Assembly (NCBI RefSeq): GCF_014650895.1
Contig: NZ_BMVV01000018.1
Coordinates: forward strand, 62,001-126,000
Source: Streptomyces omiyaensis
GTDB taxonomy: Bacteria; Actinomycetota; Actinomycetes; Streptomycetales; Streptomycetaceae
Reading direction: 5' to 3'
Length of the DNA stretch: 64,000 bases
Shown here: one piece after another, positions 24,986 to 33,718 of the stretch
Layout: every line of letters begins with the position of its first letter
How positions within the stretch are numbered: the stretch's first letter is position 1
Program-made: the position numbers and the translations under genes
The notes under the pieces: generated by a model
The model's database searches: none
The model's input: the letters and a program-made list of their open reading frames with translations, nothing else
Told to the model about the DNA's origin: nothing

Positions 24986-26326
24986 ATGCGCACTTCCAGC
25001 AGCAGACGCGGACGCCGTACGACCGCCGCGGCGGTCGCCGCGGTGGTGACCGGCACGGTCCTGCTCACCGGTTGCGGAAGCGACGGGGACGACAAGGACG
25101 GGGGGAAGGCCGGCGGCACGATCACGCTGCGGGTCGGCACCTTCGGATCGTTCGGCTACGACAACAAGACCGGCGCCAAGCTGTACGCCGAGTACGAGCG
25201 GCTCCACCCGAACATCAAGATCGAGGAATCGAACGTCGCCGACGGCCAGAAGTACTGGGACACCCTGAAGCTGCGCCTCTCCCGGAACAGCGGCGTCGCC
25301 GACATCCAGGCGATCGAGGTCGGCTACATCGCCGAGGCCACCGGCGCGACCATGGCCGACAAGTGGCTGGACGTCGTCAAGGACGGCGGCGCCGACACCT
25401 CCAAGTTCCTGGACTGGAAGGTCAAGCAGGCCACCACCGCCGACGGCAAGGTCATCGGCCTCGGCACCGACATCGGCCCCATGGCGGTCTGCTACAACAA
25501 GGACCTCTTCGCCAAGGCCGGGCTGCCCACGGAGCGCGACGAGGTCGGCAAGCTGTGGAGCGGCGACTGGGCGAAGTTCCTCACGGTCGGCGAGACGTAC
25601 AAGAAGAAGGCCCCCGCCGGCACCGCCTTCCACGACTCCGCCAGCGGCCTCTTCAACGCGGTGCTCTCCAGCGACCCCGTCCAGTACGCCGACTCCAGCG
25701 GGAAGCTGGACTGGGAGAACAGCCCCGGCGTGAAGAAGGCGTGGGAGCTCGGCGTGAAGGCCGCCGAGGGCGGACTCACCGCCAAGCTGCGCCAGTTCGA
25801 CGAGGCGGGCACCTGGAACGCGGCCTTCAAGAACTCCAAGTTCGCCACCGTCGCCTGCCCGTCCTGGATGACCGGCATCATCAAGGACCAGGCCGGTCCC
25901 GCCAACCAGGGCAAGTGGGACATCGCCGCGCCGCCCGTCGCCGGAAACTGGGGCGGCGCCTTCCTCGCCGTGCCCAAGGCGGGCAAGCACACCAAGGAGG
26001 CCGCCGAGCTGGCCGCCTGGCTGACCGCGCCCGAGCAGCACGCCAAGGTCTTCGCGGTGAACGGCAACATCCCGTCCTCCAAGGACACCCTCATCTCCCC
26101 CGCGGTGCAGAACGCCAAGCTGCCGTACTTCGGCGACACCCCGGTCGGCAAGATCTTCTCCTCGGCGGCGGCCGGCATCACCCCCGCCGTCATCAGCCGT
26201 TACGACGGCCAGGTGAAGACCTTCCTCACCGACAACGGCATCCTCGACATCGAGCAGCGGGGAACCGACCCGGCCAAGGCCTGGGAGAACGTCAAGAAGC
26301 TGGTCGACGACAAGATCCAGCAGTAG
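24986..26326 (+). CDS. cebE: CebE, cello-oligosaccharide-binding lipoprotein
   Basis: A 446-aa solute-binding lipoprotein. The basic leader and hydrophobic core end in the lipobox LLTGC near residue 27, followed by an Asp/Gly/Lys tether and a binding domain starting TITLRVGTFG. Start is the internal ATG 24986 with GAGGAGAG in front; the frame is open further up but lacks a leader. It captures cellobiose and longer cello-oligosaccharides for CebFG. Confidence 0.92.
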   Translation: MRTSSSRRGRRTTAAAVAAVVTGTVLLTGCGSDGDDKDGGKAGGTITLRVGTFGSFGYDNKTGAKLYAEYERLHPNIKIEESNVADGQKYWDTLKLRLSRNSGVADIQAIEVGYIAEATGATMADKWLDVVKDGGADTSKFLDWKVKQATTADGKVIGLGTDIGPMAVCYNKDLFAKAGLPTERDEVGKLWSGDWAKFLTVGETYKKKAPAGTAFHDSASGLFNAVLSSDPVQYADSSGKLDWENSPGVKKAWELGVKAAEGGLTAKLRQFDEAGTWNAAFKNSKFATVACPSWMTGIIKDQAGPANQGKWDIAAPPVAGNWGGAFLAVPKAGKHTKEAAELAAWLTAPEQHAKVFAVNGNIPSSKDTLISPAVQNAKLPYFGDTPVGKIFSSAAAGITPAVISRYDGQVKTFLTDNGILDIEQRGTDPAKAWENVKKLVDDKIQQ

Positions 26327-26338
26327 CGGGGACCGTGC

Positions 26339-26373
26339 GCCGGCCCGCCGCCACCTGCCGGCGGCGGGCCGGC
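26339..26373 (+). terminator. Intercistronic hairpin between cebE and cebF
   Basis: Perfect 14-base arms (26339-26352, 26360-26373) with a 7-base loop. Such structures after binding-protein genes commonly stabilise or attenuate the transcript so that more binding protein than permease is made. Confidence 0.65.
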
Positions 26374-26416
26374 ACCGTCCGCACCACCGCACGCATCGAC
26401 CTGGAAGGACGCCCCC

Positions 26417-27427
26417 GTGGCCACCTCCGTACGGGCGACGCAGGACGGCACCCCGCCGCCCGCCGCACCGCCCTCCCCGCCCGCCCCGCGCGGCCGGCGC
26501 CGCCGCCCCGGCCCGGGCGGCTGGCGCAGCACCCTGTACCGCTGGGACGTCAAGGCGATCCCGTACGTCTTCATCGCCCCCTTCTTCCTCACCTTCGCCG
26601 CGTTCGGCCTCTTCCCGCTGATCTACACCGGGTGGCTGTCGCTGAACCGCGTCGAGCTCGGCGGCACCCCCGAATGGAAGGGCCTGGAGAACTACACCGA
26701 CCTGGCGACCAGCGAGTTCTTCTGGAACGCGCTCCTCAACACCTTCACCATCGGTGTCATCTCCACCGTCCCGCAGCTGCTGATGGCCCTCGGCCTCGCC
26801 CACCTGCTGAACTACAAGCTCCGCGGCCGCGGCTTCTTCCGGGTCGCGATCCTCGCCCCGTACGCCACCTCGATCGCGGCGGCGACCCTGGTCTTCGCCC
26901 AGCTCTTCAACGCCGACTACGGGATGATCAACAGCCTCCTGGACTGGTTCGGGATCGACCCGGTCGACTGGAAGAACTCCAAGTGGCCCGCGCAGATCGC
27001 GATCTCCGTCATCGTCACCTGGCGCTGGACCGGCTACAACGCGCTGATCTACCTGGCCGCGATGCAGGCCGTGCCGCAGGACCTCTACGAGGCCGCGTCG
27101 CTGGACGGCGCTTCCCGCTGGCGCCAGTTCATCAGCGTCACCATCCCCTCCATCCGGCCGACGATCTTCTTCACGATCATCGTCTCCACCATCGGCGCCA
27201 CCCAGCTCTTCGGCGAGCCGATGCTCTTCGGCGGCAGCGTCGGCATCAGCGGCGGCAGCGGCCACCAGTTCCAGACGCTGAGCCTGCTCATGTACGAGAA
27301 GGGCTGGATCACCGGCTCGCTGGGCTCCGCCTCGGCGATCGCCTGGGTCATGCTGGCGCTCCTGCTGCTCGTCGGCGGCGTCCAGGCCCTCGTCTCCCGC
27401 CGCAACCGCAAGAAGCAGGGGGACTGA
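26417..27427 (+). CDS. cebF: CebF, cello-oligosaccharide ABC permease
   Basis: A 336-aa MalF-type permease. Proline-rich cytoplasmic N-terminus (1-45), then six membrane segments and the EAA loop YEAASLDGASRWRQFISVTIP near residue 225. GTG start behind AAGGAC. It lies between cebE and cebG with no ATPase gene in the operon; MsiK is the known shared ATPase in this genus. Confidence 0.92.
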   Translation: MATSVRATQDGTPPPAAPPSPPAPRGRRRRPGPGGWRSTLYRWDVKAIPYVFIAPFFLTFAAFGLFPLIYTGWLSLNRVELGGTPEWKGLENYTDLATSEFFWNALLNTFTIGVISTVPQLLMALGLAHLLNYKLRGRGFFRVAILAPYATSIAAATLVFAQLFNADYGMINSLLDWFGIDPVDWKNSKWPAQIAISVIVTWRWTGYNALIYLAAMQAVPQDLYEAASLDGASRWRQFISVTIPSIRPTIFFTIIVSTIGATQLFGEPMLFGGSVGISGGSGHQFQTLSLLMYEKGWITGSLGSASAIAWVMLALLLLVGGVQALVSRRNRKKQGD

Positions 27428-27429
27428 CC

Positions 27430-28344
27430 ATGGCCCGCACCCTCGACACCACCCCGGCCGTGGAGCCCCGGACGGCGGGAGAGCGCCCGGCTCGCCGCCG
27501 CTTCCGCCAGACGGCGGGCCGGCAGCACCACGCGGGACCGCTCACCTACGTGCTGCTGATCGTCGCCACGGTGGTCTCCCTCTTCCCGCTGTACTGGAAC
27601 GTGGTCGCCGCCTCGCACACCGGCGACCGGGTGGTGCAGGCCCCCGCGCCGCTGCTGCCCGGCTCCCGCCTGCTCGACAACCTCAGCTTCGCCTGGGACC
27701 AGGTCGACATGGGCGAGGCGCTGATCAACACCACGGTCGTGGCCGGTCTGGTGGCCGTCTCCACCGTCCTCTTCTCCACCCTCGCCGGCTTCGCCTTCGC
27801 CAAACTGCCCTTCAAGGGCCGCGGCATGCTGCTCTCGCTCGTGGTGGCCACCATGACGATCCCGCCGCAGCTCAGCGTCATCCCGCTCTACCAGATCATC
27901 ACCGACCTCGGCTGGTTCGACCAGCTCCAGTCGGTGGTCCTCCCCTCGCTCGTCGCGGCCTTCGGCGTCTTCTTCATGCGCCAGTTCCTCGTCGAGGCAC
28001 TGCCCGTGGAGCTGGTCGAGGCGGCCCGGATGGACGGGGCGCACAGCCTGCGGATCATCTGGCACGTGGTCTTCCCGGTGGCCCGCCCGGCCATGGCCGT
28101 GCTCGGCATGCTCGTCTTCGTCCAGGCGTGGAACGACTTCTTCTGGCCCTTCATCGCCCTCACCCCGGACGGCAACCCGACCCTCCAGGTCGCGCTCGCC
28201 GGGCTCGGCGCGGGCAACCACACCGTCGACCACGCCATCGTGCTGACCGGCGCGCTGATATCGACCGTGCCGCTGCTGCTGGTCTTCGCCTTCCTGGGCA
28301 AGCACATCGTGGGCGGCATCACCGCCGGCGCCGTCAAGAGCTGA
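27430..28344 (+). CDS. cebG: CebG, cello-oligosaccharide ABC permease
   Basis: A 304-aa MalG-type permease starting two bases after the cebF stop. About 35 cytoplasmic residues, six membrane helices, EAA loop VEAARMDGAHSLRIIWHVVFP near residue 200 and the typical GGITAGAVKS end. Forms the channel with CebF. Confidence 0.92.
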   Translation: MARTLDTTPAVEPRTAGERPARRRFRQTAGRQHHAGPLTYVLLIVATVVSLFPLYWNVVAASHTGDRVVQAPAPLLPGSRLLDNLSFAWDQVDMGEALINTTVVAGLVAVSTVLFSTLAGFAFAKLPFKGRGMLLSLVVATMTIPPQLSVIPLYQIITDLGWFDQLQSVVLPSLVAAFGVFFMRQFLVEALPVELVEAARMDGAHSLRIIWHVVFPVARPAMAVLGMLVFVQAWNDFFWPFIALTPDGNPTLQVALAGLGAGNHTVDHAIVLTGALISTVPLLLVFAFLGKHIVGGITAGAVKS

Positions 28345-28381
28345 CCGGACCGCCCCACCCCTTCCCGCCCTCCGCTCGGCT

Positions 28382-28417
28382 CCGTCCGGGTCCGTCGCAG
28401 TCGCCGGACCCGGACGG
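28382..28417 (+). terminator. Hairpin between cebG and bglC
   Basis: Perfect 13-base arms CCGTCCGGGTCCG (28382-28394) and its complement (28405-28417) with a 10-base loop. May attenuate bglC expression. Confidence 0.6.
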
Positions 28418-28451
28418 GCCGCCCCGTACCCCGTGTTGGGAGCCCTCTCCT

Positions 28452-29894
28452 ATGACCGCGTCCGAAACCCGGCCGCTCACCGCCGTCCGCCAGTTCCCCT
28501 CCGACTTCCTCTGGGGCGCGGCCACCGCCGCGTACCAGATCGAGGGGGCGGCCCGCGAGGACGGCCGCACGCCGTCCATCTGGGACACCTTCTCGCACAC
28601 CCCCGGCAAGGTCTTCGAGGGCCACACCGGCGACGTGGCCGTCGACCACTACCACCGGTTCCGCGAGGACGTCGCCCTCATGGCCGAACTCGGCCTGAAC
28701 GCCTACCGGTTCTCCGTCTCCTGGTCCCGCGTCCAGCCCACCGGCCGGGGCCCCGCCGTCCAGAAGGGCCTGGACTTCTACCGGTCCCTCGTGGACGAGC
28801 TGCTCGCCGCCGGCATCGAGCCCGCCCTCACCCTCTACCACTGGGACCTGCCCCAGGAGCTGGAGGACGCGGGCGGCTGGCCCGAGCGCGCCACCGCCGA
28901 GCGGTTCGCCGAGTACGCGGGGATCGTCGCCGACGCCGTCGGCGACCGCGTCAAGCGGTGGACCACCCTCAACGAGCCCTGGTGCAGCGCCTTCCTCGGC
29001 TACGGCTCCGGGGTGCACGCACCCGGCCGCACCGACCCGGTCGCCTCGCTGCGCGCCGCCCACCACCTCAACCTGGGCCACGGCCTCGCCGTCCAGGCGC
29101 TGCGCGCCTCGCTGCCGGCGGACCGTCAGATCGCGGTCTCGCTCAACCTGCACGAGGTGCGTCCGCGCAGCGGCTCCGCCGAGGACCTGGAGGCGGCCCG
29201 CCGGATCGACGCCGTCGGCAACCGCGTCTGGCTCGGCCCGATGCTGGAGGGCGCCTACCCCGAGGACCTGATCGCCGACACCCGGCACCTCACCGACTGG
29301 TCCTTCGTCCAGGACGGCGACACCGCGGCGGCGCACCAGCCGCTCGACTTCCTCGCCATCAACTACTACGCGCCCACCCTGGTGGCGCACGTCGCCGACG
29401 GCGAGGAGAAGCCGCAGGACGACGGGCACGGCGACAGCGCCCACTCGCCCTGGCCGGGCGCCGACCGGGTGGCCTTCCACCGGGCGCCGGGCGAGCGGAC
29501 GGCGATGGGGTGGCCGGTCGACCCGAGCGGCATGTACGACCTGCTGCGCCGGACCTCCGAGGCGTACCCGGACCTGCCGCTGGTGATCAGCGAGAACGGC
29601 GCCGCGTACGAGGACGTGGTCGGCGAGGACGGCGGGGTCCACGACCCCGAGCGCACCGCCTATGTGCACGCGCACCTGGAGGCGGTGCACCGGGCGATGG
29701 ACGACGGCGTCGACGTCCGCGGCTACTTCCTGTGGTCGCTCCTCGACAACTTCGAGTGGGCGTACGGCTACGCGAAGCGGTTCGGCATGGTCCACGTCGA
29801 CTACGACACCCTGGTGCGCACCCCGAAGACCAGCGCCCGCTGGTACTCGGGCGTGGCGCGCTCGGGCGGGCTGCACGCGCCCGACGCCGTCTGA
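28452..29894 (+). CDS. bglC: BglC, family 1 beta-glucosidase
   Basis: A 480-aa cytoplasmic GH1 enzyme. N-terminal GH1 signature FLWGAATAAYQIEGA, acid/base glutamate in TLNEPW near residue 178, nucleophile glutamate in ISENGAAY near residue 385. No signal peptide. It hydrolyses imported cellobiose and cello-oligosaccharides to glucose and so lowers the CebR inducer. Last gene of the ceb cluster, followed by a strong terminator. Confidence 0.94.
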   Translation: MTASETRPLTAVRQFPSDFLWGAATAAYQIEGAAREDGRTPSIWDTFSHTPGKVFEGHTGDVAVDHYHRFREDVALMAELGLNAYRFSVSWSRVQPTGRGPAVQKGLDFYRSLVDELLAAGIEPALTLYHWDLPQELEDAGGWPERATAERFAEYAGIVADAVGDRVKRWTTLNEPWCSAFLGYGSGVHAPGRTDPVASLRAAHHLNLGHGLAVQALRASLPADRQIAVSLNLHEVRPRSGSAEDLEAARRIDAVGNRVWLGPMLEGAYPEDLIADTRHLTDWSFVQDGDTAAAHQPLDFLAINYYAPTLVAHVADGEEKPQDDGHGDSAHSPWPGADRVAFHRAPGERTAMGWPVDPSGMYDLLRRTSEAYPDLPLVISENGAAYEDVVGEDGGVHDPERTAYVHAHLEAVHRAMDDGVDVRGYFLWSLLDNFEWAYGYAKRFGMVHVDYDTLVRTPKTSARWYSGVARSGGLHAPDAV

Positions 29895-29920
29895 GCGGGG
29901 ACGGTCCGAGCGAGGACGTG

Positions 29921-29958
29921 CCCGGGGGCCGTGCCGGATCACCGGCACGGCCCCCGGG
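29921..29958 (+). terminator. Terminator after bglC
   Basis: Perfect 17-base arms (29921-29937, 29942-29958) with the tetraloop ATCA. It lies between convergent genes and could serve both strands. Confidence 0.85.
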
Positions 29959-29974
29959 GCCTCTCGGAGCGGGA

Positions 29975-30445
29975 TCAGATGTCGACGACCCGGTAGCCGA
30001 TGACGTAGACGCCGCCGGAGCCCTCGACGCTGCGCCACTGGGTCTCGGAGCCGGCCTCGCTGCCGGTGACGAGGGTGGCGCCGAGCTTGTCGTCGCCGCC
30101 GAAGGTGTCCTTGTCCCACAGGGTCAGGGTGCGGGCCTGCTCCTTGCCGAGGATGAGGGCGGCGTTGCCGTTGCCGTCCGCCATGGAGCGGACGTAGCCG
30201 GTGCCCATGGTCTGGTAGCCGATGCCGTTGCCCGGCCAGACCTTGACGGCGTTGCCGTTGGCGTCGGTGATCTTGAGGTAGGCCTCGTCGTGGTCGCCCT
30301 CGCTGTTCTTCTGGCAGTGCAGCTCGACGAGCTCGATCCGGACGTAGTCGATCGGCTCGGCGTGGGCGGTGCCGGCGAAGGCGGCGATGCTGCCGATCCC
30401 GAGGAGGGCGGTGGCGGCGAGGCGTGCGGCCCGGTTCTTGCGCAT
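29975..30445 (-). CDS. Small secreted protein, function unknown
   Basis: A 156-aa protein with a clear signal peptide (basic MRKNRAAR, hydrophobic core, cut at AHA-EP near residue 29). The mature part of about 127 residues is beta-rich, with aspartate/glycine stretches DANGN and ADGNGN and only one cysteine. It resembles small secreted Streptomyces proteins without a known role. Convergent with bglC; an IclR gene lies 133 bases upstream on the same strand. Confidence 0.75.
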   Translation of the reverse strand: MRKNRAARLAATALLGIGSIAAFAGTAHAEPIDYVRIELVELHCQKNSEGDHDEAYLKITDANGNAVKVWPGNGIGYQTMGTGYVRSMADGNGNAALILGKEQARTLTLWDKDTFGGDDKLGATLVTGSEAGSETQWRSVEGSGGVYVIGYRVVDI

Positions 30446-30578
30446 GGTGTGTCTCCCCCGAAGGTGTGCGTTCTCGTTCTTCCGGTGTGCCGTTCCCCCG
30501 GCACGTCCCTCACTCTGCCGCGGCTCCCCCGTCCCGTTCTACGCGCGTTCCGCTCAACGGAACCCGTCCCGGGAGCGG

Positions 30579-31307
30579 TCAGGGGGCGAGCGCGGCGGAC
30601 GGGACCGAGCGGTGCGGTACGCCGCGGGCCAGCGCGCGGCCGAGCGCGGCCCCGGCATCGGCGACGGAGGAGGCGAGCGCGTCGAGCGGCCGGCCGGCCG
30701 GCACCATCGCGGCGAGCGCGGCGACGGTCCGCCCGTCCCGGCCCCGGACCGGGAAGGCGGCGCAGCACACGCCGTCCACCACGTCCTCCCGGTCGAGGAC
30801 GGGCCCGCCCACGAGCGGTCCGCGCAGGGCGTGGCCGGCGGCGGTGTCGAGGCGGAAGGCGGTCCCGTTCCGCACCGGCACGAGCGGCTCCAGCTCGCCC
30901 GGGGCCGAGGCCACGACGATGGCCTGGTCCTCGCGGAGCACGGCGAGGACGACGCTGGCGCCGGTCGCGGCGCGCAGCCGCTGCACCGGCAGCCGGGCGG
31001 CGAGGCGCAGTCCCGGGTGCGGTTCCCAGGCCTGGCCGAGCCGGTAGAGCTGCGGTCCGACGCGGTAGCGGTTGCCGCGCCGTTCGACCGCGCCGACGGT
31101 GACGAGCTGGTCGAGCAGCCGGTGGACGCTGCCCTTGGGCACCCCGCAGACGAGGGCGAGTTCGGTGACTCCGGCCTCGTCGCCGCACCGGCGCAGCGCG
31201 TCGAGCAGGGCGAAGGCCCCTTCGAGCACGCCCCGGCCGCGGCCGGGGCGCCCCGCTCCGGCGGCGGGCTCCGGGTCGGCGGGTCTCGGACTGGTCCCGT
31301 GGTCCAT
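30579..31307 (-). CDS. IclR family transcriptional regulator
   Basis: A 242-aa regulator. Winged helix-turn-helix about 28-90 (ALLDALRRCGDEAGVTELAL, CGVPKGSVHRLLDQL), then the ligand-binding domain about 100-235 with the conserved AAGHALRG and CCAAFPVRG stretches. Start at ATG 31307 preceded by AGGGGG; the longer frame to 31376 has no ribosome site. Target genes are not evident; the neighbouring secreted protein is the only same-strand candidate. Confidence 0.88.
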   Translation of the reverse strand: MDHGTSPRPADPEPAAGAGRPGRGRGVLEGAFALLDALRRCGDEAGVTELALVCGVPKGSVHRLLDQLVTVGAVERRGNRYRVGPQLYRLGQAWEPHPGLRLAARLPVQRLRAATGASVVLAVLREDQAIVVASAPGELEPLVPVRNGTAFRLDTAAGHALRGPLVGGPVLDREDVVDGVCCAAFPVRGRDGRTVAALAAMVPAGRPLDALASSVADAGAALGRALARGVPHRSVPSAALAP

Positions 31308-31467
31308 GGTCGTGTTCCCCCTGTCCTGGCGTCCGGCCGGTGTCCCCCGATGGCCCGGCCCCGGACCCCCTTCCACGATGCCGCAGACCCGGACGCATCA
31401 CCGAAGGGTTCCGCGCCGGTGCGTCGCGGCCCGGCCGCCGGGCCGGAGGGCTGCGCGGACGCGCGGG

Positions 31468-31500
31468 GGGCCGGGCCCGTCGGGTGGACGGGCCCGGCCC
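31468..31500 (-). terminator. Terminator of the 2-MIB operon
   Basis: Perfect 14-base arms (31468-31481, 31487-31500; GGGCCGGGCCCGTC and its complement) with a 5-base loop, 21 bases beyond the methyltransferase stop. Confidence 0.75.
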
Positions 31501-31521
31501 GGTGACCGGCCGCGCAGGGGA

Positions 31522-32412
31522 TCAGACGCGGTCGGCGGCGATCAGCACGTACTGGAAGGAGCCGTCCTTGTACGACTCGATGAACGCCTCCTCGATGCCG
31601 GTGACCAGCGACGAGGTGGCGCGCAGCTCCCAGTAGGGCAGCGTGTCGGGGGTCAGGTCGATCACGGCCTGGGGCACCAGGCGGTTGTCGGCCATCGCCT
31701 TGAGGTACTCGCGGCGCGAGTGGATGTTGCACTCGAAGTGGGCGTTGATCTGGGAGACCCACTTGGACGGCTGACCGTACTTGGGGTTCCAGCAGCCGGT
31801 GATGGTGACGTAGCGGCCGCCGACCTTGAGGAAGCGGGAGTGCTCGGCCATCAGGTCGTCGAGGTCGACGTACATGCTGGACTCGTTGTTCCAGGAGGCG
31901 GCGACGGAGCCCTTGTCGAACGGGGTGTCGAGCATGTTGCAGACCCGGGCGCGGACGTGGCCGTCGATGCCGAGCTCGCGGGCGCGCTTGTTGGCGAACT
32001 CGGCCTGGGTGGTGGAGAGGGTGACGCCCTCCACCTTGCAGCCGAAGCGCTGGTGGGCCATGACGCTCGATCCGCCGCGGCCGCAGCCGGCGTCGACGAG
32101 GGTGTCGGCGGCGGTGACCGGGCCGAGGTGGTCGAGGAGGACCTCGGCCTGGGCGGACTCCAGGCGGTGGAGCTCGGCGATCAGCTTCTTCTCGTACTCG
32201 CTGTCCTCGGGGGTGCCGAGGGAGGCGTGGTCGACGGCGCCGATGCCGTAGTGGTGGTGGTAGAGCCCGTCCACGTCACCGAGGCGCAGGTTCACGGGCC
32301 GGGCCTCGGCGTTCCAGTAGCGGGCGATGTCGCCCTGGTACGGAGTCGCCGGGCCGGGGATGAGCGCGGAGGCTTCGGTGGAGGTCAGCTCGGTGGTCAC
32401 AGAGGAATCCAT
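31522..32412 (-). CDS. Geranyl diphosphate 2-C-methyltransferase
   Basis: A 296-aa SAM-dependent methyltransferase that makes 2-methyl-GPP, the first committed step to 2-methylisoborneol. The SAM-binding motif LVDAGCGRGGSS is near residue 110. The N-terminal IARYWNAEARPVNLRLGDVD and YHHHYGIG segments and WNNESSMYVDL match the GPP methyltransferase family, which is related to sterol methyltransferases. It starts 17 bases after the terpene cyclase, so the two are co-expressed. Assignment is strong because the substrate-using cyclase is adjacent. Confidence 0.94.
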   Translation of the reverse strand: MDSSVTTELTSTEASALIPGPATPYQGDIARYWNAEARPVNLRLGDVDGLYHHHYGIGAVDHASLGTPEDSEYEKKLIAELHRLESAQAEVLLDHLGPVTAADTLVDAGCGRGGSSVMAHQRFGCKVEGVTLSTTQAEFANKRARELGIDGHVRARVCNMLDTPFDKGSVAASWNNESSMYVDLDDLMAEHSRFLKVGGRYVTITGCWNPKYGQPSKWVSQINAHFECNIHSRREYLKAMADNRLVPQAVIDLTPDTLPYWELRATSSLVTGIEEAFIESYKDGSFQYVLIAADRV

Positions 32413-32429
32413 TTCTCGGTGGAAGTCGT

Positions 32430-33662
32430 CTACCAGAAGTCGGGCAGGCTGTAGCGGAACGTGTTGGTCTGGTGCCAGTGGTGGTTGCCGTCGACCCAGG
32501 TGGCGACGCCCTTGAGGAAGCGGAGCACGGTGGGGACGGCGAAGGTGGCGGCCACTTCGGCGGCGGCGGCCTCGAAGGCGCGCATGAGGTCGTTGTGGAC
32601 CTCGATCGCCTTGAGGTAGGCGTCGCGTTCGGAGAGCTTCTCGCGCTCCGCGAGGACCACCGGGAGGTTGAGGTGGACGCCGGGGCTGGAGAGTTCCTTG
32701 GTGTAGGAGTAGAGGTCGTTGACGATGGTCGTCGCGTTGCCCGCGAGGGCGATGACCCGCTGCATCTCCGGTCGGGCGTGCAGGTCCGCCGGCAGTTCGT
32801 AGCCGCCGACGGTGTCGGTGATGGTGGGGCAGGGGCGGAAGTTGTTGAACTGGCGCATCGCCAGGTACTCCCACACCTCGGGCATGTGGCCGGTCTCGGC
32901 CCAGGCCGCCTCGGCCAGGTAGCCCAGGTGGAGCCGGGCCATGTCGTGCCGGTAGCGGTCGGCCTGGGAGGGCGAGGCCGCGCGGACGAAGTAGTCCATG
33001 GCGGAGCGGTAGGCACGGCGCGGGGCGTCCGAGCCGAGCGATTCCGCCCACGCCGGGGCGTACTCCGGGGTGGTGTGCAGGTGGTCGAGCGCGGTGTGCG
33101 CCATGAGGAGGCGGCCGCCGAGCCCGATCGGGGAGCCGCCGTGGTCCTCGCAGTAGCAGTCGTCGACGGCGTTCTCCGCGACCATGAGCCGGGTCGCGAG
33201 CATGACGTGGTCGACGGTCGGGGCGTCGGGGTGGCAGCCCACCATGTAGCTCCCGACGGAGAAGCCGTCGAACTGGCCCTCCCACTCGTCGGGGTAGAGC
33301 TGGACCTCGTCCAGCGCCCACTCCTTGATCCGCCGGCTGACCTCGTCCACGCGGGCCGGGTCGGGGTCCGCGACGGGGTGGAAGTAGAGGCCGGGGATCG
33401 GCCGGCCCCGCGCCGCCGGCGGGGCGGAGGGCTCCGCCGGTCCCGGCGGGGCGTCCGGCACCGGGAGGGGTGCCGGACGGGCGAAAGAGACGCTGGCCGT
33501 GCCGAGTCCGCTGGGTCCGCCGGGGATCCAGCGGGGCGCGGCCTCCGGCGCGGGCGCCTCGGCGGCCGGGCCGGCGGGGGCCCGGTCGAGGACGTCGGCC
33601 CCGAGGCGGGCCGCCGCCGCGGGCAGGTGCGCCGGCAGGGGGGAGAGCCCGGGGTCGGGCAT
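32430..33662 (-). CDS. 2-methylisoborneol synthase (class I terpene cyclase)
   Basis: A 410-aa cyclase converting 2-methyl-GPP to the earthy odorant 2-methylisoborneol. The first about 90 residues are proline/alanine-rich and disordered, with a short conserved-looking island near 44-72 (PRWIPGGPSGLG, then SFARPAPLPVPDA). The catalytic domain begins at about residue 89. The metal motif is DDCYCED (167-173) and the second is NDLYSYTKE (315-323). In 2B-encapsulin systems such disordered N-termini load the enzyme into the shell. The gene is 56 bases downstream of the shell gene. Confidence 0.95.
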   Translation of the reverse strand: MPDPGLSPLPAHLPAAAARLGADVLDRAPAGPAAEAPAPEAAPRWIPGGPSGLGTASVSFARPAPLPVPDAPPGPAEPSAPPAARGRPIPGLYFHPVADPDPARVDEVSRRIKEWALDEVQLYPDEWEGQFDGFSVGSYMVGCHPDAPTVDHVMLATRLMVAENAVDDCYCEDHGGSPIGLGGRLLMAHTALDHLHTTPEYAPAWAESLGSDAPRRAYRSAMDYFVRAASPSQADRYRHDMARLHLGYLAEAAWAETGHMPEVWEYLAMRQFNNFRPCPTITDTVGGYELPADLHARPEMQRVIALAGNATTIVNDLYSYTKELSSPGVHLNLPVVLAEREKLSERDAYLKAIEVHNDLMRAFEAAAAEVAATFAVPTVLRFLKGVATWVDGNHHWHQTNTFRYSLPDFW

Positions 33663-33718
33663 CCGTGACTCCTTGCTGGGTGGTGTGGTCCGTCCCGGAG
33701 CCGGGACGGACGGGGGCG

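Noticed and set aside
31522..33321. One 599-codon fusion of methyltransferase and cyclase-like sequence
   Set aside because: The extension upstream of ATG 32412 is an out-of-frame reading of the cyclase gene. The two proteins are separate with a 17-base gap.
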